This document shows, piece after piece, positions 42,556 through 51,640 of a stretch of DNA of 64,000 nucleotides. This stretch comes from Janibacter sp. DB-40 (GTDB taxonomy: Bacteria; Actinomycetota; Actinomycetes; Actinomycetales; Dermatophilaceae), in assembly GCF_029510815.1 (NCBI RefSeq), contig NZ_CP120360.1, positions 3,162,001-3,226,000 of the forward strand. The letters run 5' to 3'. Made by a program: the position numbers and the translations under genes. Every line of letters begins with the position of its first letter. Position 1 is the first letter of the stretch. The notes under the pieces were generated by a model. It searched no databases. It saw only the letters and a program-made list of their open reading frames with translations, and was not told where the DNA came from.

Positions 42556-43503
42556 ATGGCGATCCGGAGAAGCTTCGCGACCACGGATGCGGTGCGCAGG
42601 CGGCTGCTGACGACCACCGGGTCGGCCGCGTCCGGCCTTCGCCGCCGGGCGGGCGAGGCAGTTCGCGCCAGGGTGGCCGGCCCGGAGGCGGAAGCCGCCC
42701 ACGCACGGATCTGGGACACCCCGGGGCCGCGGTGGTTCTCCCCCGCCGACCCGATCTGGCGCGTGCACGGCGACGCGTCCATGTTCGCCGCCGGGATCAC
42801 CGCGCTGCTCCTGCAGTCGCTGCACCCCTCGGCGATGGCCGGTGTCGCCGGGCACAGCGGGTACCGCGGCGATCCCTGGGGGCGGTTGCAGCGCACCAGC
42901 CACTACCTCGCGACGACGACGTTCGGCACCGTCGAGCACGCGGAGGAGGCGATCGCCGCGGTGCGCAGCGTGCACGAGCGCGTCCGCGGCAAGGACGACG
43001 AGGGTCACCCCTACCGCGCCAACGACCCCCACCTGCTGCGGTGGGTCCACATCGCCGAGGCGTGGTCCTTCCTCGCCGCGCACCAGCGGCACGGCGCGGA
43101 CCCACTCACCCCGGAGGAAGCGGACACGTACGTGGCGCAGAGCGCGGTCCCGGCGGCCGCGCTCGGCGCCACGGATCTCCCGATGAGCGTCGCCGCGCTC
43201 GACGCGGCGCTGGACGCGGCGCGTCCCGAGCTGCGGGCGACACCCGCAGCCCGGGACGCTGCCGACTTCCTCCTGCGCGAGCCGCCCCTGCCTCGAGCGG
43301 CCCGGCCCGTCTACCGGCTCCTCGCGCTCGGCGCCGTGGACCTGCTGCCCGGATGGGCACGCGACGAGCTCGACCTGCCGGCGCCGACGGGCGCGGGCAC
43401 GGCCGGCGCGATGGGGACGCGTCTGGTGCGCTGGAGCCTGGCCGCCCTGGATCAGGAGAGCGCGGACATCGACACCCGCGCACACCCACGCGCCGACCGC
43501 TGA
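42556..43503 (+). CDS. DUF2236 / MpaB-like oxygenase family protein
   Basis: 315 residues from the ATG at 42556, which has GGAGGG 7 nt upstream; a leaderless GTG at 42514 is the alternative. Conserved features: PGPRWFSPADPIWRVHGDASMF, LLLQSLHPSAMAGVAGHSGYRGDPWGRLQRT and LLRWVHIAEAWSFL, with histidines of the haem/metal site of the latex-clearing-protein/MpaB-like family. The substrate is unknown. It is convergent with the MBL-rhodanese gene. Confidence 0.85.
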   Translation: MAIRRSFATTDAVRRRLLTTTGSAASGLRRRAGEAVRARVAGPEAEAAHARIWDTPGPRWFSPADPIWRVHGDASMFAAGITALLLQSLHPSAMAGVAGHSGYRGDPWGRLQRTSHYLATTTFGTVEHAEEAIAAVRSVHERVRGKDDEGHPYRANDPHLLRWVHIAEAWSFLAAHQRHGADPLTPEEADTYVAQSAVPAAALGATDLPMSVAALDAALDAARPELRATPAARDAADFLLREPPLPRAARPVYRLLALGAVDLLPGWARDELDLPAPTGAGTAGAMGTRLVRWSLAALDQESADIDTRAHPRADR

Positions 43504-43533
43504 GATCGTCGGCCGGCGCGCGGGGCGTGGTCG

Positions 43534-44910
43534 TCAGACGCGGGCCGGGGCCTTCTCCGCCCAGGCGGCGTAGCCACCAACCAGGTCGGTCACGTCCGTG
43601 TGCCCCTGCGAGCGCAGGAGGCTTGCGGCGACCGATGAACGCCACCCACCGGCGCAGTGCACCAGCACCGGCCGGTCGCTCGGCAGCTCGTCGTGGCGGC
43701 GCGCCAGCTCGGCCAGCGGGATGTGCACGGCCTCGGGGATGAGCTGCCCGTCCTCGCGCTCGCCGGCGTTGCGCACGTCGAGCACGACGGTCTCGTCGGC
43801 GAGGTCATCCATCGCGTCCACCTCGACCCGCTCCACGGAGGTCACCAGGTCGGGCATCTCGGCGAAGGCGGCAGTGGAACCGTCCACGTAGCCGACCACG
43901 CCGTCGAAGCCGATGCGCCCCAGACGCAGGGCGGCCTCGCCCTGGCGACCGGGCTCGGCGAGGACAAGGATCTCCGCCTCGTGGTCCAGGACCATCCCGG
44001 CGGTCTCGGCGAAACGACCGTCGAGGCCGATGTTGACCGAGCCCGCGAAGTGCTCGACGGCGAACTCCTCCGGCGAGCGGGTGTCGACGACGACGGCCCC
44101 ACCCTCGATGGCGGCGCGCACCTCGGTCGGGGTGAAGGGCACGACGGGCTCGTCCGGGTCGAGGAGCTCCCGCTGGCGCAGGTTGAGCGCGGCGTCGACC
44201 TGGAAGTAGGCCGGCGCGGAGGGCTGGCCCGTGGTGACCATCCCGACGAAGTCATCCACCGGCATCTGCGCGGCGAAGGGGTTGGTGGCACGCTGGGCGC
44301 CGATGTTCGACTCGAGCTCGTCGGAGAGACCACGGCCGCACGAGGAGCCGGCACCGTGGGCCGGCATCACGCGCGTGTCATCCGGCAGGGGGAGCAGCAC
44401 GCTGTGCAGCGTGCGGTACATGGCCTCGGCCAGCGACTGCGGGGTGGACCCGTCGGAGACGACCAGGTCGGGACGGCCGACTCCGCCGATGAAGAGCGAG
44501 TCACCGGTCAGCACCGCGTGGGGGCTGCCCTGCTCGAGCACGAGCACGCTGATCGACTCCCAGGTGTGGCCCGGGGTCTCGAGGATCTCGAGGACGACCT
44601 CGTCGCCCAGCTCGATGCGGTCGCCACCGGTCAGGGTGCGCACGTCGAACTCGGCGCGCTCGGCCGCGGTGGGGCCGTACCCGATCCAGGCGCCGGTCGC
44701 GGCGGCGAGCTCCAGGTGGCCGGCGACGAAGTCGGCGTGCACGTGGGTGTTGATGACGCCCACGATGTCGAGGTCGTGCTCCTTGGCGTCGGCGAGGTAG
44801 TCGCTGATGTCGCGGCGTGGGTCGACGACGACGGCCTTGCGGCTGCCCTCGTCGGCGATGAGGTACGAGCCGTGCGAGAGGCAGCTCAGGTAGTACTGCG
44901 TGAGGATCAT
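43534..44910 (-). CDS. MBL-fold persulfide dioxygenase-like protein fused to two rhodanese domains
   Basis: 458 residues. About 1-250: metallo-beta-lactamase fold with INTHVHADFVAGH, ETPGHTWESISV and GDSLFIGGVGRPDL, as in ETHE1/BaeB-like persulfide dioxygenases. About 255-355: a rhodanese domain whose active loop reads LVLAEPGRQGEA and lacks the cysteine. About 360-458: an intact rhodanese with LVHCAGGWRSS. It would oxidise persulfides to sulfite and transfer sulfane sulfur. AAGGAG precedes the ATG. It is the last gene of a sulfur unit behind a CsoR/CstR-type operator. Confidence 0.9.
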   Translation of the reverse strand: MILTQYYLSCLSHGSYLIADEGSRKAVVVDPRRDISDYLADAKEHDLDIVGVINTHVHADFVAGHLELAAATGAWIGYGPTAAERAEFDVRTLTGGDRIELGDEVVLEILETPGHTWESISVLVLEQGSPHAVLTGDSLFIGGVGRPDLVVSDGSTPQSLAEAMYRTLHSVLLPLPDDTRVMPAHGAGSSCGRGLSDELESNIGAQRATNPFAAQMPVDDFVGMVTTGQPSAPAYFQVDAALNLRQRELLDPDEPVVPFTPTEVRAAIEGGAVVVDTRSPEEFAVEHFAGSVNIGLDGRFAETAGMVLDHEAEILVLAEPGRQGEAALRLGRIGFDGVVGYVDGSTAAFAEMPDLVTSVERVEVDAMDDLADETVVLDVRNAGEREDGQLIPEAVHIPLAELARRHDELPSDRPVLVHCAGGWRSSVAASLLRSQGHTDVTDLVGGYAAWAEKAPARV

Positions 44911-44936
44911 CGGGGTGCTCCTTCGGTTCGGGAGGG

Positions 44937-45527
44937 TCAGTTGCGGGCGCCGCGCAGCTGCGCGAAGACCGTCTCGGGGTCAGGGGTGTCGCGGCGGTTG
45001 TGGGGGAGCTTGGACAGCAGCATCCCCATGGCACAGGTGTCGGTCAGGGCCGCGCCGGTGAGGCCGGCGCCGATCCCGGCGGAGATCCACTTGGCCTGCG
45101 GAACGAGAGTGCTCGCGACGATTCCGGCGAGGACGATCGAGCCGGCGACGAGACGCACCTGTCGCTCGAGGCCCCAGGTGCCGTCACCGCGGACGACGTC
45201 TCCGCCGGCGTTCTCCCACGAGGTGATGCCACCGTCGAGGACGTGCAGGTTGGGCAGGCCGGCCGAGGCGAGCGCGCCCTCGGCCCGGCAGGCGCGGCCA
45301 CCGGAGCGGCAGACCAGGACGACGTCGTCGTCGAGGTGCTCGGCGAGCTCACGGCGGTGCTCCTCGAGGAGGTCCAGCGGCACGTTGTAGGAGCCGGGGA
45401 TGTGCACGTCGGCGAACTCGCCGGGGGTGCGCACGTCGATGAGTCGGGGGGCCGTGGGTCCGGCCATCCACTCGCGCACCTGGGCGGTGTCGAGGGTGGC
45501 GGGTCGGGTGGTCGTGTCGGTGGTCAA
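44937..45527 (-). CDS. Rhodanese with C-terminal membrane domain (DUF2892-like)
   Basis: 196 residues from a TTG at 45527; GGAAGGA lies 6 nt upstream and no better start exists. Rhodanese domain about 10-115: RLIDVRTPGEFADVHIPGS and active loop VLVCRSGGRACRAE, ending LHVLDGGITSWENAGG. The C-terminal part (VRLVAGSIVLAGIVAS and WISAGIGAGLTGAA) has two helices of the DUF2892 kind. It moves sulfane sulfur at the membrane, and is cotranscribed with the MBL-rhodanese gene 26 nt downstream. Confidence 0.88.
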   Translation of the reverse strand: MTTDTTTRPATLDTAQVREWMAGPTAPRLIDVRTPGEFADVHIPGSYNVPLDLLEEHRRELAEHLDDDVVLVCRSGGRACRAEGALASAGLPNLHVLDGGITSWENAGGDVVRGDGTWGLERQVRLVAGSIVLAGIVASTLVPQAKWISAGIGAGLTGAALTDTCAMGMLLSKLPHNRRDTPDPETVFAQLRGARN

Positions 45528-45570
45528 GGGGGTCCTTCCGGTGGATCGGGGTTGTCTGCGGGGCCGGCGG

Positions 45571-45749
45571 TCAGCCGCGCCCGAAGAGGCGGGTGAGCGG
45601 ACCGCTGGAGGCGGCATCGCCCTTCGCCGGGGTGGAGTGGCCGGAGCAACGCTGGCTGCCGGGAACTCCTTCATCACCTGGTCGACGTGCTGGCCACAGC
45701 CGGCCCAGGTGGTCTTGCCGCACTGGCGGCAGGTCGCTTGACGGCACAC
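45571..45749 (-). pseudogene. Frameshifted small CxxC zinc-ribbon-like protein
   Basis: A GTG at 45749, with AGGAG 6 nt upstream, begins MCRQATCRQCGKTTWAGCG, then QHVDQVMK. After that the frame breaks: in the next frame the sequence continues PGSQRCSGHSTPAKG and ends LTRLFGRG-stop at 45571. Adding one G near 45667 (AAGGAGTT to AAGGGAGTT) would restore an intact 59-residue protein of a family I know from many actinobacteria. It is either a sequencing error or a recent one-base deletion. It heads the rhodanese unit. Confidence 0.75.
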
Positions 45750-45853
45750 GGGGAGCTCCTTGGGTTGGGGGAAAGGTGTCCGGGGAACGAGGTCAGGATC
45801 AGGCCGACGTCGCCGGCGTTGTCGATGACCTCTGTTCCATGTGGACGAATTTA

Positions 45854-45877
45854 ATACCCCCCGGGGTATCGTGTCAA
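45854..45877 (-). promoter_or_regulatory. CsoR/CstR-type operator within a minus-strand promoter
   Basis: ATACCCC-CC-GGGGTAT (45854-45869) is the palindrome recognised by CsoR-family repressors (copper or persulfide sensors). On the minus strand TTGACA (45872-45877) forms a -35 box and TTAAAT/TAAATT a -10 about 17-18 nt on, with the operator in the spacer. Downstream are rhodanese and persulfide-dioxygenase genes, favouring a CstR-like sulfur sensor. No csoR/cstR gene is in the window. Confidence 0.75.
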
Positions 45878-45953
45878 CACGACGACATGCCCCCCTGTCG
45901 CGCGGGCGCTGGCAGGGATAGCCTCTAGACACCTGGAGAGAGGGGCGATACCC

Positions 45954-46415
45954 ATGACCGCGACCAATGACGTCGAGCACCTCTCGGTCGACGAGTGCTG
46001 GTCCCTGCTGCGTACGGCCACGGTCGGCCGCCTGGCCGTGATCGTGGGCGACCACCCGGAGATCTTCCCGATCAACTACGTGGTCGACCACGGCACCGCG
46101 GTCTTCCGCACGGGCGAAGGGAGCAAGGTCCAGGGCGCGCTGTCCGGCACCTCCGTCGCCCTCGAGTCAGACGGCTACGACCCCGAGACCGGCCGCGTCT
46201 GGAGCGTGGTGATCAAGGGCAGGGCACGCACCATCGCCGAGATCGATGACGTGATGGACACCGTCGACCTCCCCCTCTCGCCCTGGCAGGCCGGCGACAA
46301 GGGCCGGTTCATCCGCATCACGCCGGGTGAGGTGACGGGGCGACGCTTCCCGATCGCGGACCCGAGCACGTGGCAGACCATGCCCGAGGGCTTCCGGCGC
46401 GCGTCGACGGAGTAG
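45954..46415 (+). CDS. Pyridoxamine 5'-phosphate oxidase-family flavin-binding protein
   Basis: 153 residues with the PPOX split-barrel pattern: LSVDECWSLLRTATVGRLAV, IFPINYVVDHGTAVFRTGEGSKVQ and VWSVVIKGRARTIAEIDD. This is the short class related to nitroimidazole-reductase-like and F420/FMN-binding proteins, not PdxH. Electron donor and substrate unknown. TAGCCT upstream and GAGAGAGGGG before the ATG give a promoter and ribosome site. A hairpin follows. Confidence 0.88.
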   Translation: MTATNDVEHLSVDECWSLLRTATVGRLAVIVGDHPEIFPINYVVDHGTAVFRTGEGSKVQGALSGTSVALESDGYDPETGRVWSVVIKGRARTIAEIDDVMDTVDLPLSPWQAGDKGRFIRITPGEVTGRRFPIADPSTWQTMPEGFRRASTE

Positions 46416-46416
46416 C

Positions 46417-46446
46417 CGGGCACGTCGCCGCACGGCACCGTGCCCG
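46417..46446 (+). terminator. Hairpin terminator after the PPOX gene
   Basis: Stem CGGGCACG / CGTGCCCG enclosing a second stem GCCG-CA-CGGC with symmetric 2-nt internal loops; begins 2 nt after the stop codon. Confidence 0.65.
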
Positions 46447-46490
46447 CGGCGTCCCCCTGCGCGACTCCCGACTACCACGCGCACACGGGC

Positions 46491-47525
46491 TCAGTCGTCG
46501 GACCTCTCCCAGTACCGCATCATCTGGCGACGACCGTGGGTGAGCTCCCGCAGGTCGACGTCGCTGTCGAAGCTCGATCCGAGGGCCCCGGCGACGGTCC
46601 CCATGGAGGCGCTCAACCACGCGATGTTGAGGTAGTTGCGCACCGAGCTCTGCGTGCCGATGGTCTTCGTCATGAAGTCGGAGTCGATGACGACGACGGC
46701 CGCGGTGAAGATCCCCAGGAAGAGCGCGAGGTACAGGAGGGAGACGGACGCCGCCAGGGTCACCAGCGTGGAGGCGTTGTACATGTTCGCCTCCCTCAGC
46801 GAGTTGGCGCTGTGCCGGCGCTCCCACAAGCCGTTGCCCACGGTCAGCCACCCCACCATCACCACGATCGTCATGAGCGAGATGAGTCCCAGCCGCCAGG
46901 TGGGCAACGCGTCGGCCATCTTCCAGATGGAGGAGAAGAAGACGCCGAACGCACCCGTGGCGCTGGCTGCGGCGAAGGCTCCCGAGAGCTTGGGAGCGGT
47001 GGCCAGGGGCTCGTTCGTGCGCACCATGCCGAGCACGAGACGAGCTCGTCCCGACCACCACCAGGGCGACGCGACGTAGTAGGACTTCTCCTGCCCGGAC
47101 CCTTGGGTGTGGACCACGCCGCAGTCGATGTCTGGAAGCTCGCCCTCGGTCGCGTCGCTCCGAACGGCCACGTCCAGGGACTGGAGGATGACCCGCCTCA
47201 GGCGTTTCGTGAGGTTGAACCAGCCCAGCGCGGGCAGCGAGATGATCACCAGCGAATCGGCCGGGTGAATGGCCGTCATCTTGGGCCGATGGCCGGCCGT
47301 GCGGGGGATCTCGGTGACGATCACCGTCGCATCCACGCCGTGCTCGTGCGACCAGTTGCGCACCGACTCCAGGTCGAGGGTGCCGTCATCGCGCAGCGGG
47401 ATCTGCTGTCTGATGTGCTGGAAGGAGTAGCGGTCGTCCTGCGCCACCCAGTCCAGGAACCGCTCGACCAGGCGGGAGGGCACCCCGGGGTCGGCGAAGA
47501 CGTCCACCTCGATTGGCTCGCTCAT
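46491..47525 (-). CDS. Membrane protein of unknown function
   Basis: 344 residues. The first about 175 residues are soluble and alpha/beta-like (EPIEVDVFADPGVPSRLVERFLDW, then VDATVIVTEIPRTAG), followed by four helices (for example LISLMTIVVMVGWLTVG and LYLALFLGIFTAAVVVI) and a short charged tail. The soluble part begins like a substrate- or nucleotide-binding domain, but I recognise no family. ATGs at 47534 and 47555 are in frame; 47525 is chosen for MSEPIEV. Confidence 0.7.
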   Translation of the reverse strand: MSEPIEVDVFADPGVPSRLVERFLDWVAQDDRYSFQHIRQQIPLRDDGTLDLESVRNWSHEHGVDATVIVTEIPRTAGHRPKMTAIHPADSLVIISLPALGWFNLTKRLRRVILQSLDVAVRSDATEGELPDIDCGVVHTQGSGQEKSYYVASPWWWSGRARLVLGMVRTNEPLATAPKLSGAFAAASATGAFGVFFSSIWKMADALPTWRLGLISLMTIVVMVGWLTVGNGLWERRHSANSLREANMYNASTLVTLAASVSLLYLALFLGIFTAAVVVIDSDFMTKTIGTQSSVRNYLNIAWLSASMGTVAGALGSSFDSDVDLRELTHGRRQMMRYWERSDD

Positions 47526-47649
47526 GTCAGGCATTCCACCATCGACCGAGGTCATGGGCCAGTTCGCGGCCCACTGCCCGGACAGGTGCGAGCGAGGGTC
47601 CGGGACCCGTCGCTCCCGCAGGTTCCCTCCGGTGACTCGCTGGAGGTGG

Positions 47650-47655
47650 CAGAGT
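47650..47655 (+). promoter_or_regulatory. -10 box CAGAGT, leaderless promoter
   Basis: CAGAGT lies 7 nt before the ATG at 47663. Confidence 0.4.
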
Positions 47656-47662
47656 GGGGTGG

Positions 47663-48052
47663 ATGAGCGATCCGGCAGGCGTCACGGTGGTGGTGGACGC
47701 AGCCAACTGCGTCGGCAGCGTCCCGGACGGCTGGTGGCGCGACCGGGCCGGAGCCACGCGACGGCTGCGCGACTCCATCGCGCCGGAGGGTCTGCGGCAG
47801 AGCCTGCACCTGACCGAGGCGCCGGAGGTGGTGCTCGTGGTCGAGGGACGAGCCCGCGGCGTCGAGTCGACCGAAACGGTGCGTGTGGTCGACGCGCCCG
47901 GCAGCGGGGACGACGCGATCGTGGAGGTCGTCGAGCAGCTCGCCGGCCGGCGTGCGGGCGTGGTGGTCGTCACCGCGGATCGCGGGCTCAGGGCGCGGGT
48001 GGACGACCTCGGGGCACGCACCGTGGGACCAAGGATCGTGCGGCCGGGCTGA
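47663..48052 (+). CDS. NYN/PIN-like domain protein (putative RNase fold)
   Basis: 129 residues. Acidic residues in the order expected for a NYN/PIN nuclease fold: VTVVVDAANCVGS, VDAPGSGDDAIVEVVEQL and VVVVTADRGLRARV. The segment GSVPDGWWRDRAGATRRL is typical of an actinobacterial family often labelled NTP pyrophosphohydrolase; the nuclease reading is from motif order. Leaderless promoter. Convergent with the next gene across a terminator. Confidence 0.75.
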   Translation: MSDPAGVTVVVDAANCVGSVPDGWWRDRAGATRRLRDSIAPEGLRQSLHLTEAPEVVLVVEGRARGVESTETVRVVDAPGSGDDAIVEVVEQLAGRRAGVVVVTADRGLRARVDDLGARTVGPRIVRPG

Positions 48053-48057
48053 GCGAC

Positions 48058-48101
48058 CGACCCGACGGACACGGCCCGGTCACAGCCGGCCCGTCGGGTC
48101 G
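48058..48101. terminator. Bidirectional terminator
   Basis: Perfect 11-bp stem CGACCCGACGG / CCGTCGGGTCG with a 22-nt GC-rich loop, between convergent genes. Confidence 0.7.
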
Positions 48102-48115
48102 AGATTCCCCGCCGA

Positions 48116-48364
48116 TCAGGCGGGTGTGGCGGAGCGGACCGTCGGCGGCCCGGCGCTCTCGTCCTCCGCGACCGCGTCGATCTCCTTGACGAGGCGGTCG
48201 AACTCGCTCTCGTCCACCGTCACCCCGGCCGCGTCCAGCCCTTCACGGAGCTTGTCGGCGACCTTCGTGCGGCCCGCGCTGTAGTCCCACGAGGTCGCGG
48301 TCTCCACCGCGGCCTGGGCGGCTTCGCGCGCAGCGCTCATCTCTTCATCGGTGTACTGGGTCAT
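48116..48364 (-). CDS. Small acidic cytosolic protein, unknown
   Basis: 82 residues, mostly alpha-helical and acidic (YTDEEMSAAREAAQAAVETATSW, then ESEFDRLVKEIDAVAEDE). It has no cysteine, signal peptide or membrane helix. GGAAGG lies 6 nt before the ATG at 48364, and a GCATG-N15-GGGTAG promoter lies upstream, suggesting stress-linked expression. No family recognised. Confidence 0.7.
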   Translation of the reverse strand: MTQYTDEEMSAAREAAQAAVETATSWDYSAGRTKVADKLREGLDAAGVTVDESEFDRLVKEIDAVAEDESAGPPTVRSATPA

Positions 48365-48405
48365 GCCTGACCTTCCTCTCGGGTGATCGTGGTCTGCCCC
48401 CGGGC

Positions 48406-48431
48406 CTACCCGGTGGGTGTGGGTCCCATGC
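48406..48431 (-). promoter_or_regulatory. Putative sigmaB/sigmaF-like promoter, GCATG-N15-GGGTAG (minus strand)
   Basis: Read on the minus strand, GCATG (48431-48427) and GGGTAG (48411-48406) are separated by 15 nt, one more than at the three plus-strand sites. Confidence 0.45.
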
Positions 48432-48463
48432 ACGTGCGGCCGCCGGCCCGTCGGAGCCCTTCG

Positions 48464-49879
<1,416 letters not shown>

Positions 49880-50067
49880 AGGCGTTCCTCTCGTCGTGTA
49901 CCCGGGTGGATCCGGGCACTCTCCTCACGTTGCCTGACGGCACCGGCCGTGACAAGGACCCGTGATGCCTTGGCCCGCCATGTCGGCGACGGGGCACCGC
50001 CGCTGTCCTCGGTCATGCCTGCCCCGGGAGCGAGACCTCGCCCCATCGGTGAGTCCTCTCGGGTGAC

Positions 50068-50092
50068 GTTTGGGCACCACCACACCGGGAAT
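50068..50092 (+). promoter_or_regulatory. sigmaB/sigmaF-like promoter, GTTTG-N14-GGGAAT
   Basis: GTTTG 50068-50072 and GGGAAT 50087-50092 with a 14-nt spacer, close to the known sigmaB/sigmaF consensus (GTTT...GGGWAT). It lies 41 nt before the small basic gene at 50134. Confidence 0.6.
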
Positions 50093-50133
50093 GTCTATGA
50101 CACGAGGGTCTTCCGGCACTCGGAGGAACCAAC

Positions 50134-50325
50134 TTGGGAGAGATGGACATGCTCAGAGGAATCGTCAGCAGGGTCACCGGCATGGCGCGTCGGTCGGCCG
50201 GCGGGGCACCCGCCGGCCGACGTCGACGTGGCGCAGGAGTCGGTGGGGGTGTCGGTGCCAACCGCGAGATCGAGCGGGGCGCCAAGTCGGTTCTGCGTGG
50301 TCTGCGCCGCAAGCGCATGCGCTGA
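50134..50325 (+). CDS. Small basic protein, unknown
   Basis: 63 residues from a TTG at 50134, which has GGAGG 7 nt upstream; the ATG at 50143 lacks a usable site. The protein is strongly basic (Arg-rich, RRRRGAGVGGGVGANREIE then KSVLRGLRRKRMR) with an amphipathic start (MLRGIVSRVTGMARRS). It may bind nucleic acid or membranes. It follows a clear sigmaB/sigmaF-like promoter, and the flavoprotein gene starts 69 nt downstream, possibly in the same transcript. Confidence 0.6.
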   Translation: MGEMDMLRGIVSRVTGMARRSAGGAPAGRRRRGAGVGGGVGANREIERGAKSVLRGLRRKRMR

Positions 50326-50394
50326 TCCCGCTGGCCAGTGGGTCGTTGGTGCGCGACGCGCATGGCGATCTGACCAGAACCGATGGAGGACCAC

Positions 50395-51570
50395 ATGAGC
50401 CATCACGACGTGGTGGTCATCGGGGGCGGCAACGCGGGGCTCTCCCTCGCCGCCAAGGTGGTGCGCGACGGCGCCCGGGATGTCGCGATCGTCGAGTCGG
50501 AGCCCGTACACCGATACCGGCCGATGCTCAACTACGTCGCCAGCGGTGAGGCGAGGATGCGTGACCTGGAGCGGCCCGCCGCCACGGTGATGCCCGGTGG
50601 GGCCACGTGGATCCAGGACCGGGTCGTCTCCTGCGACCCCGACGGACCGAGCGTGACGACGCAGGGCCGCCAGACGATCGGCTGCAGGACATTGGTCATC
50701 GCCACCGGACTCGAGGAGGACTGGGACGCCACCCCGGGGCTGCGCGAGGCGTATGGCGCGGGCTGGGCCGGGTCAAGCTTCCTCGTAGAGAGCGCCCCGA
50801 GGGTGTGGCCCGCGCTGCGGGACCTGACCAGCGGCCGCGTGGTGTTCTCGGTGCCTCCCGAGCCGGCCCCCTGTGCGGCGACCGCCCTCAAGCCGCTGTT
50901 CATGGCGTGCGACCACTGGCGACGGCAGGGCGTGCTGCAGGATCTCGAGGTCCACCTCGTGCTTCCCGGGCCCACACCCGTGGGCGTGCCCACGGCGGAC
51001 CCGCACCTCGAGGAGGCGCTCACGGCATACGGCGTGCACGTGGTGCGCGATGCGCGCGTGACCGCAGCGGGCGCGCGAGCCGTGACCGTGACGACTCGCC
51101 AGGGGGAGGCGGTCCTCGATGACCTCGCCTACGCGCACGTCGTGCCCACCTATCGCGCCCCCGACTGGATCGCGGAAGCCGGGCTGGCCGACGGGGGCGG
51201 GGCCGGCCTGGTCGACGTCGACCACGCGACCATGCGCCACCGCCGCCACCACGCGATCTGGTCACTGGGTGATGTTGCCGGCCTGGGCATCAGGCCCTCG
51301 GGAGGTGCCCTGCGCAAGCAGGTGGGGGTGCTTGCGGCGAACATCCTCGCGAGCCGTGCCGAGGACTTCGAGCACTACGACGGCTACACCGTCATGCCGA
51401 TCACCGTCGCCCGGCACACGCTCTCCCTCGTCGAGATCGATCGCGACGGGAGATCCGCGCCGTCCGTCCCGGCGCTCGACCTCGTCAAGCCACGGCGGCT
51501 GACATGGGCCGTGGACCGGTACGCGCTTCCGGTGACCTACTTCAGACGGATCCTGCGAGGCAAGGTGTGA
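50395..51570 (+). CDS. Sulfide:quinone oxidoreductase-like flavoprotein
   Basis: 391 residues. FAD fold DVVVIGGGNAGLSLAAKVVRDG, then VHRYRPMLNYVASGEA, FSVPPEPAPCAATALKPLFMACDHWR (one cysteine in the position of the SQR central cysteine) and IWSLGDVAGLGIRPSGGALRKQVGVLAANI. The C-terminus (YDGYTVMPITVARHTLSLVE) fits the SQR/FCC family. Only some catalytic cysteines are visible, so sulfide oxidation is plausible but unproven. GGAGG lies 5 nt before the ATG. It is 5 kb from the persulfide unit but not in the same operon. Confidence 0.8.
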   Translation: MSHHDVVVIGGGNAGLSLAAKVVRDGARDVAIVESEPVHRYRPMLNYVASGEARMRDLERPAATVMPGGATWIQDRVVSCDPDGPSVTTQGRQTIGCRTLVIATGLEEDWDATPGLREAYGAGWAGSSFLVESAPRVWPALRDLTSGRVVFSVPPEPAPCAATALKPLFMACDHWRRQGVLQDLEVHLVLPGPTPVGVPTADPHLEEALTAYGVHVVRDARVTAAGARAVTVTTRQGEAVLDDLAYAHVVPTYRAPDWIAEAGLADGGGAGLVDVDHATMRHRRHHAIWSLGDVAGLGIRPSGGALRKQVGVLAANILASRAEDFEHYDGYTVMPITVARHTLSLVEIDRDGRSAPSVPALDLVKPRRLTWAVDRYALPVTYFRRILRGKV

Positions 51571-51640
51571 TCGCCGCCGCTGCCCACCGCCAACTCCACC
51601 GCTGACTGACAGGGCAATCGGGATCAGTGGCGTTGGTTCC

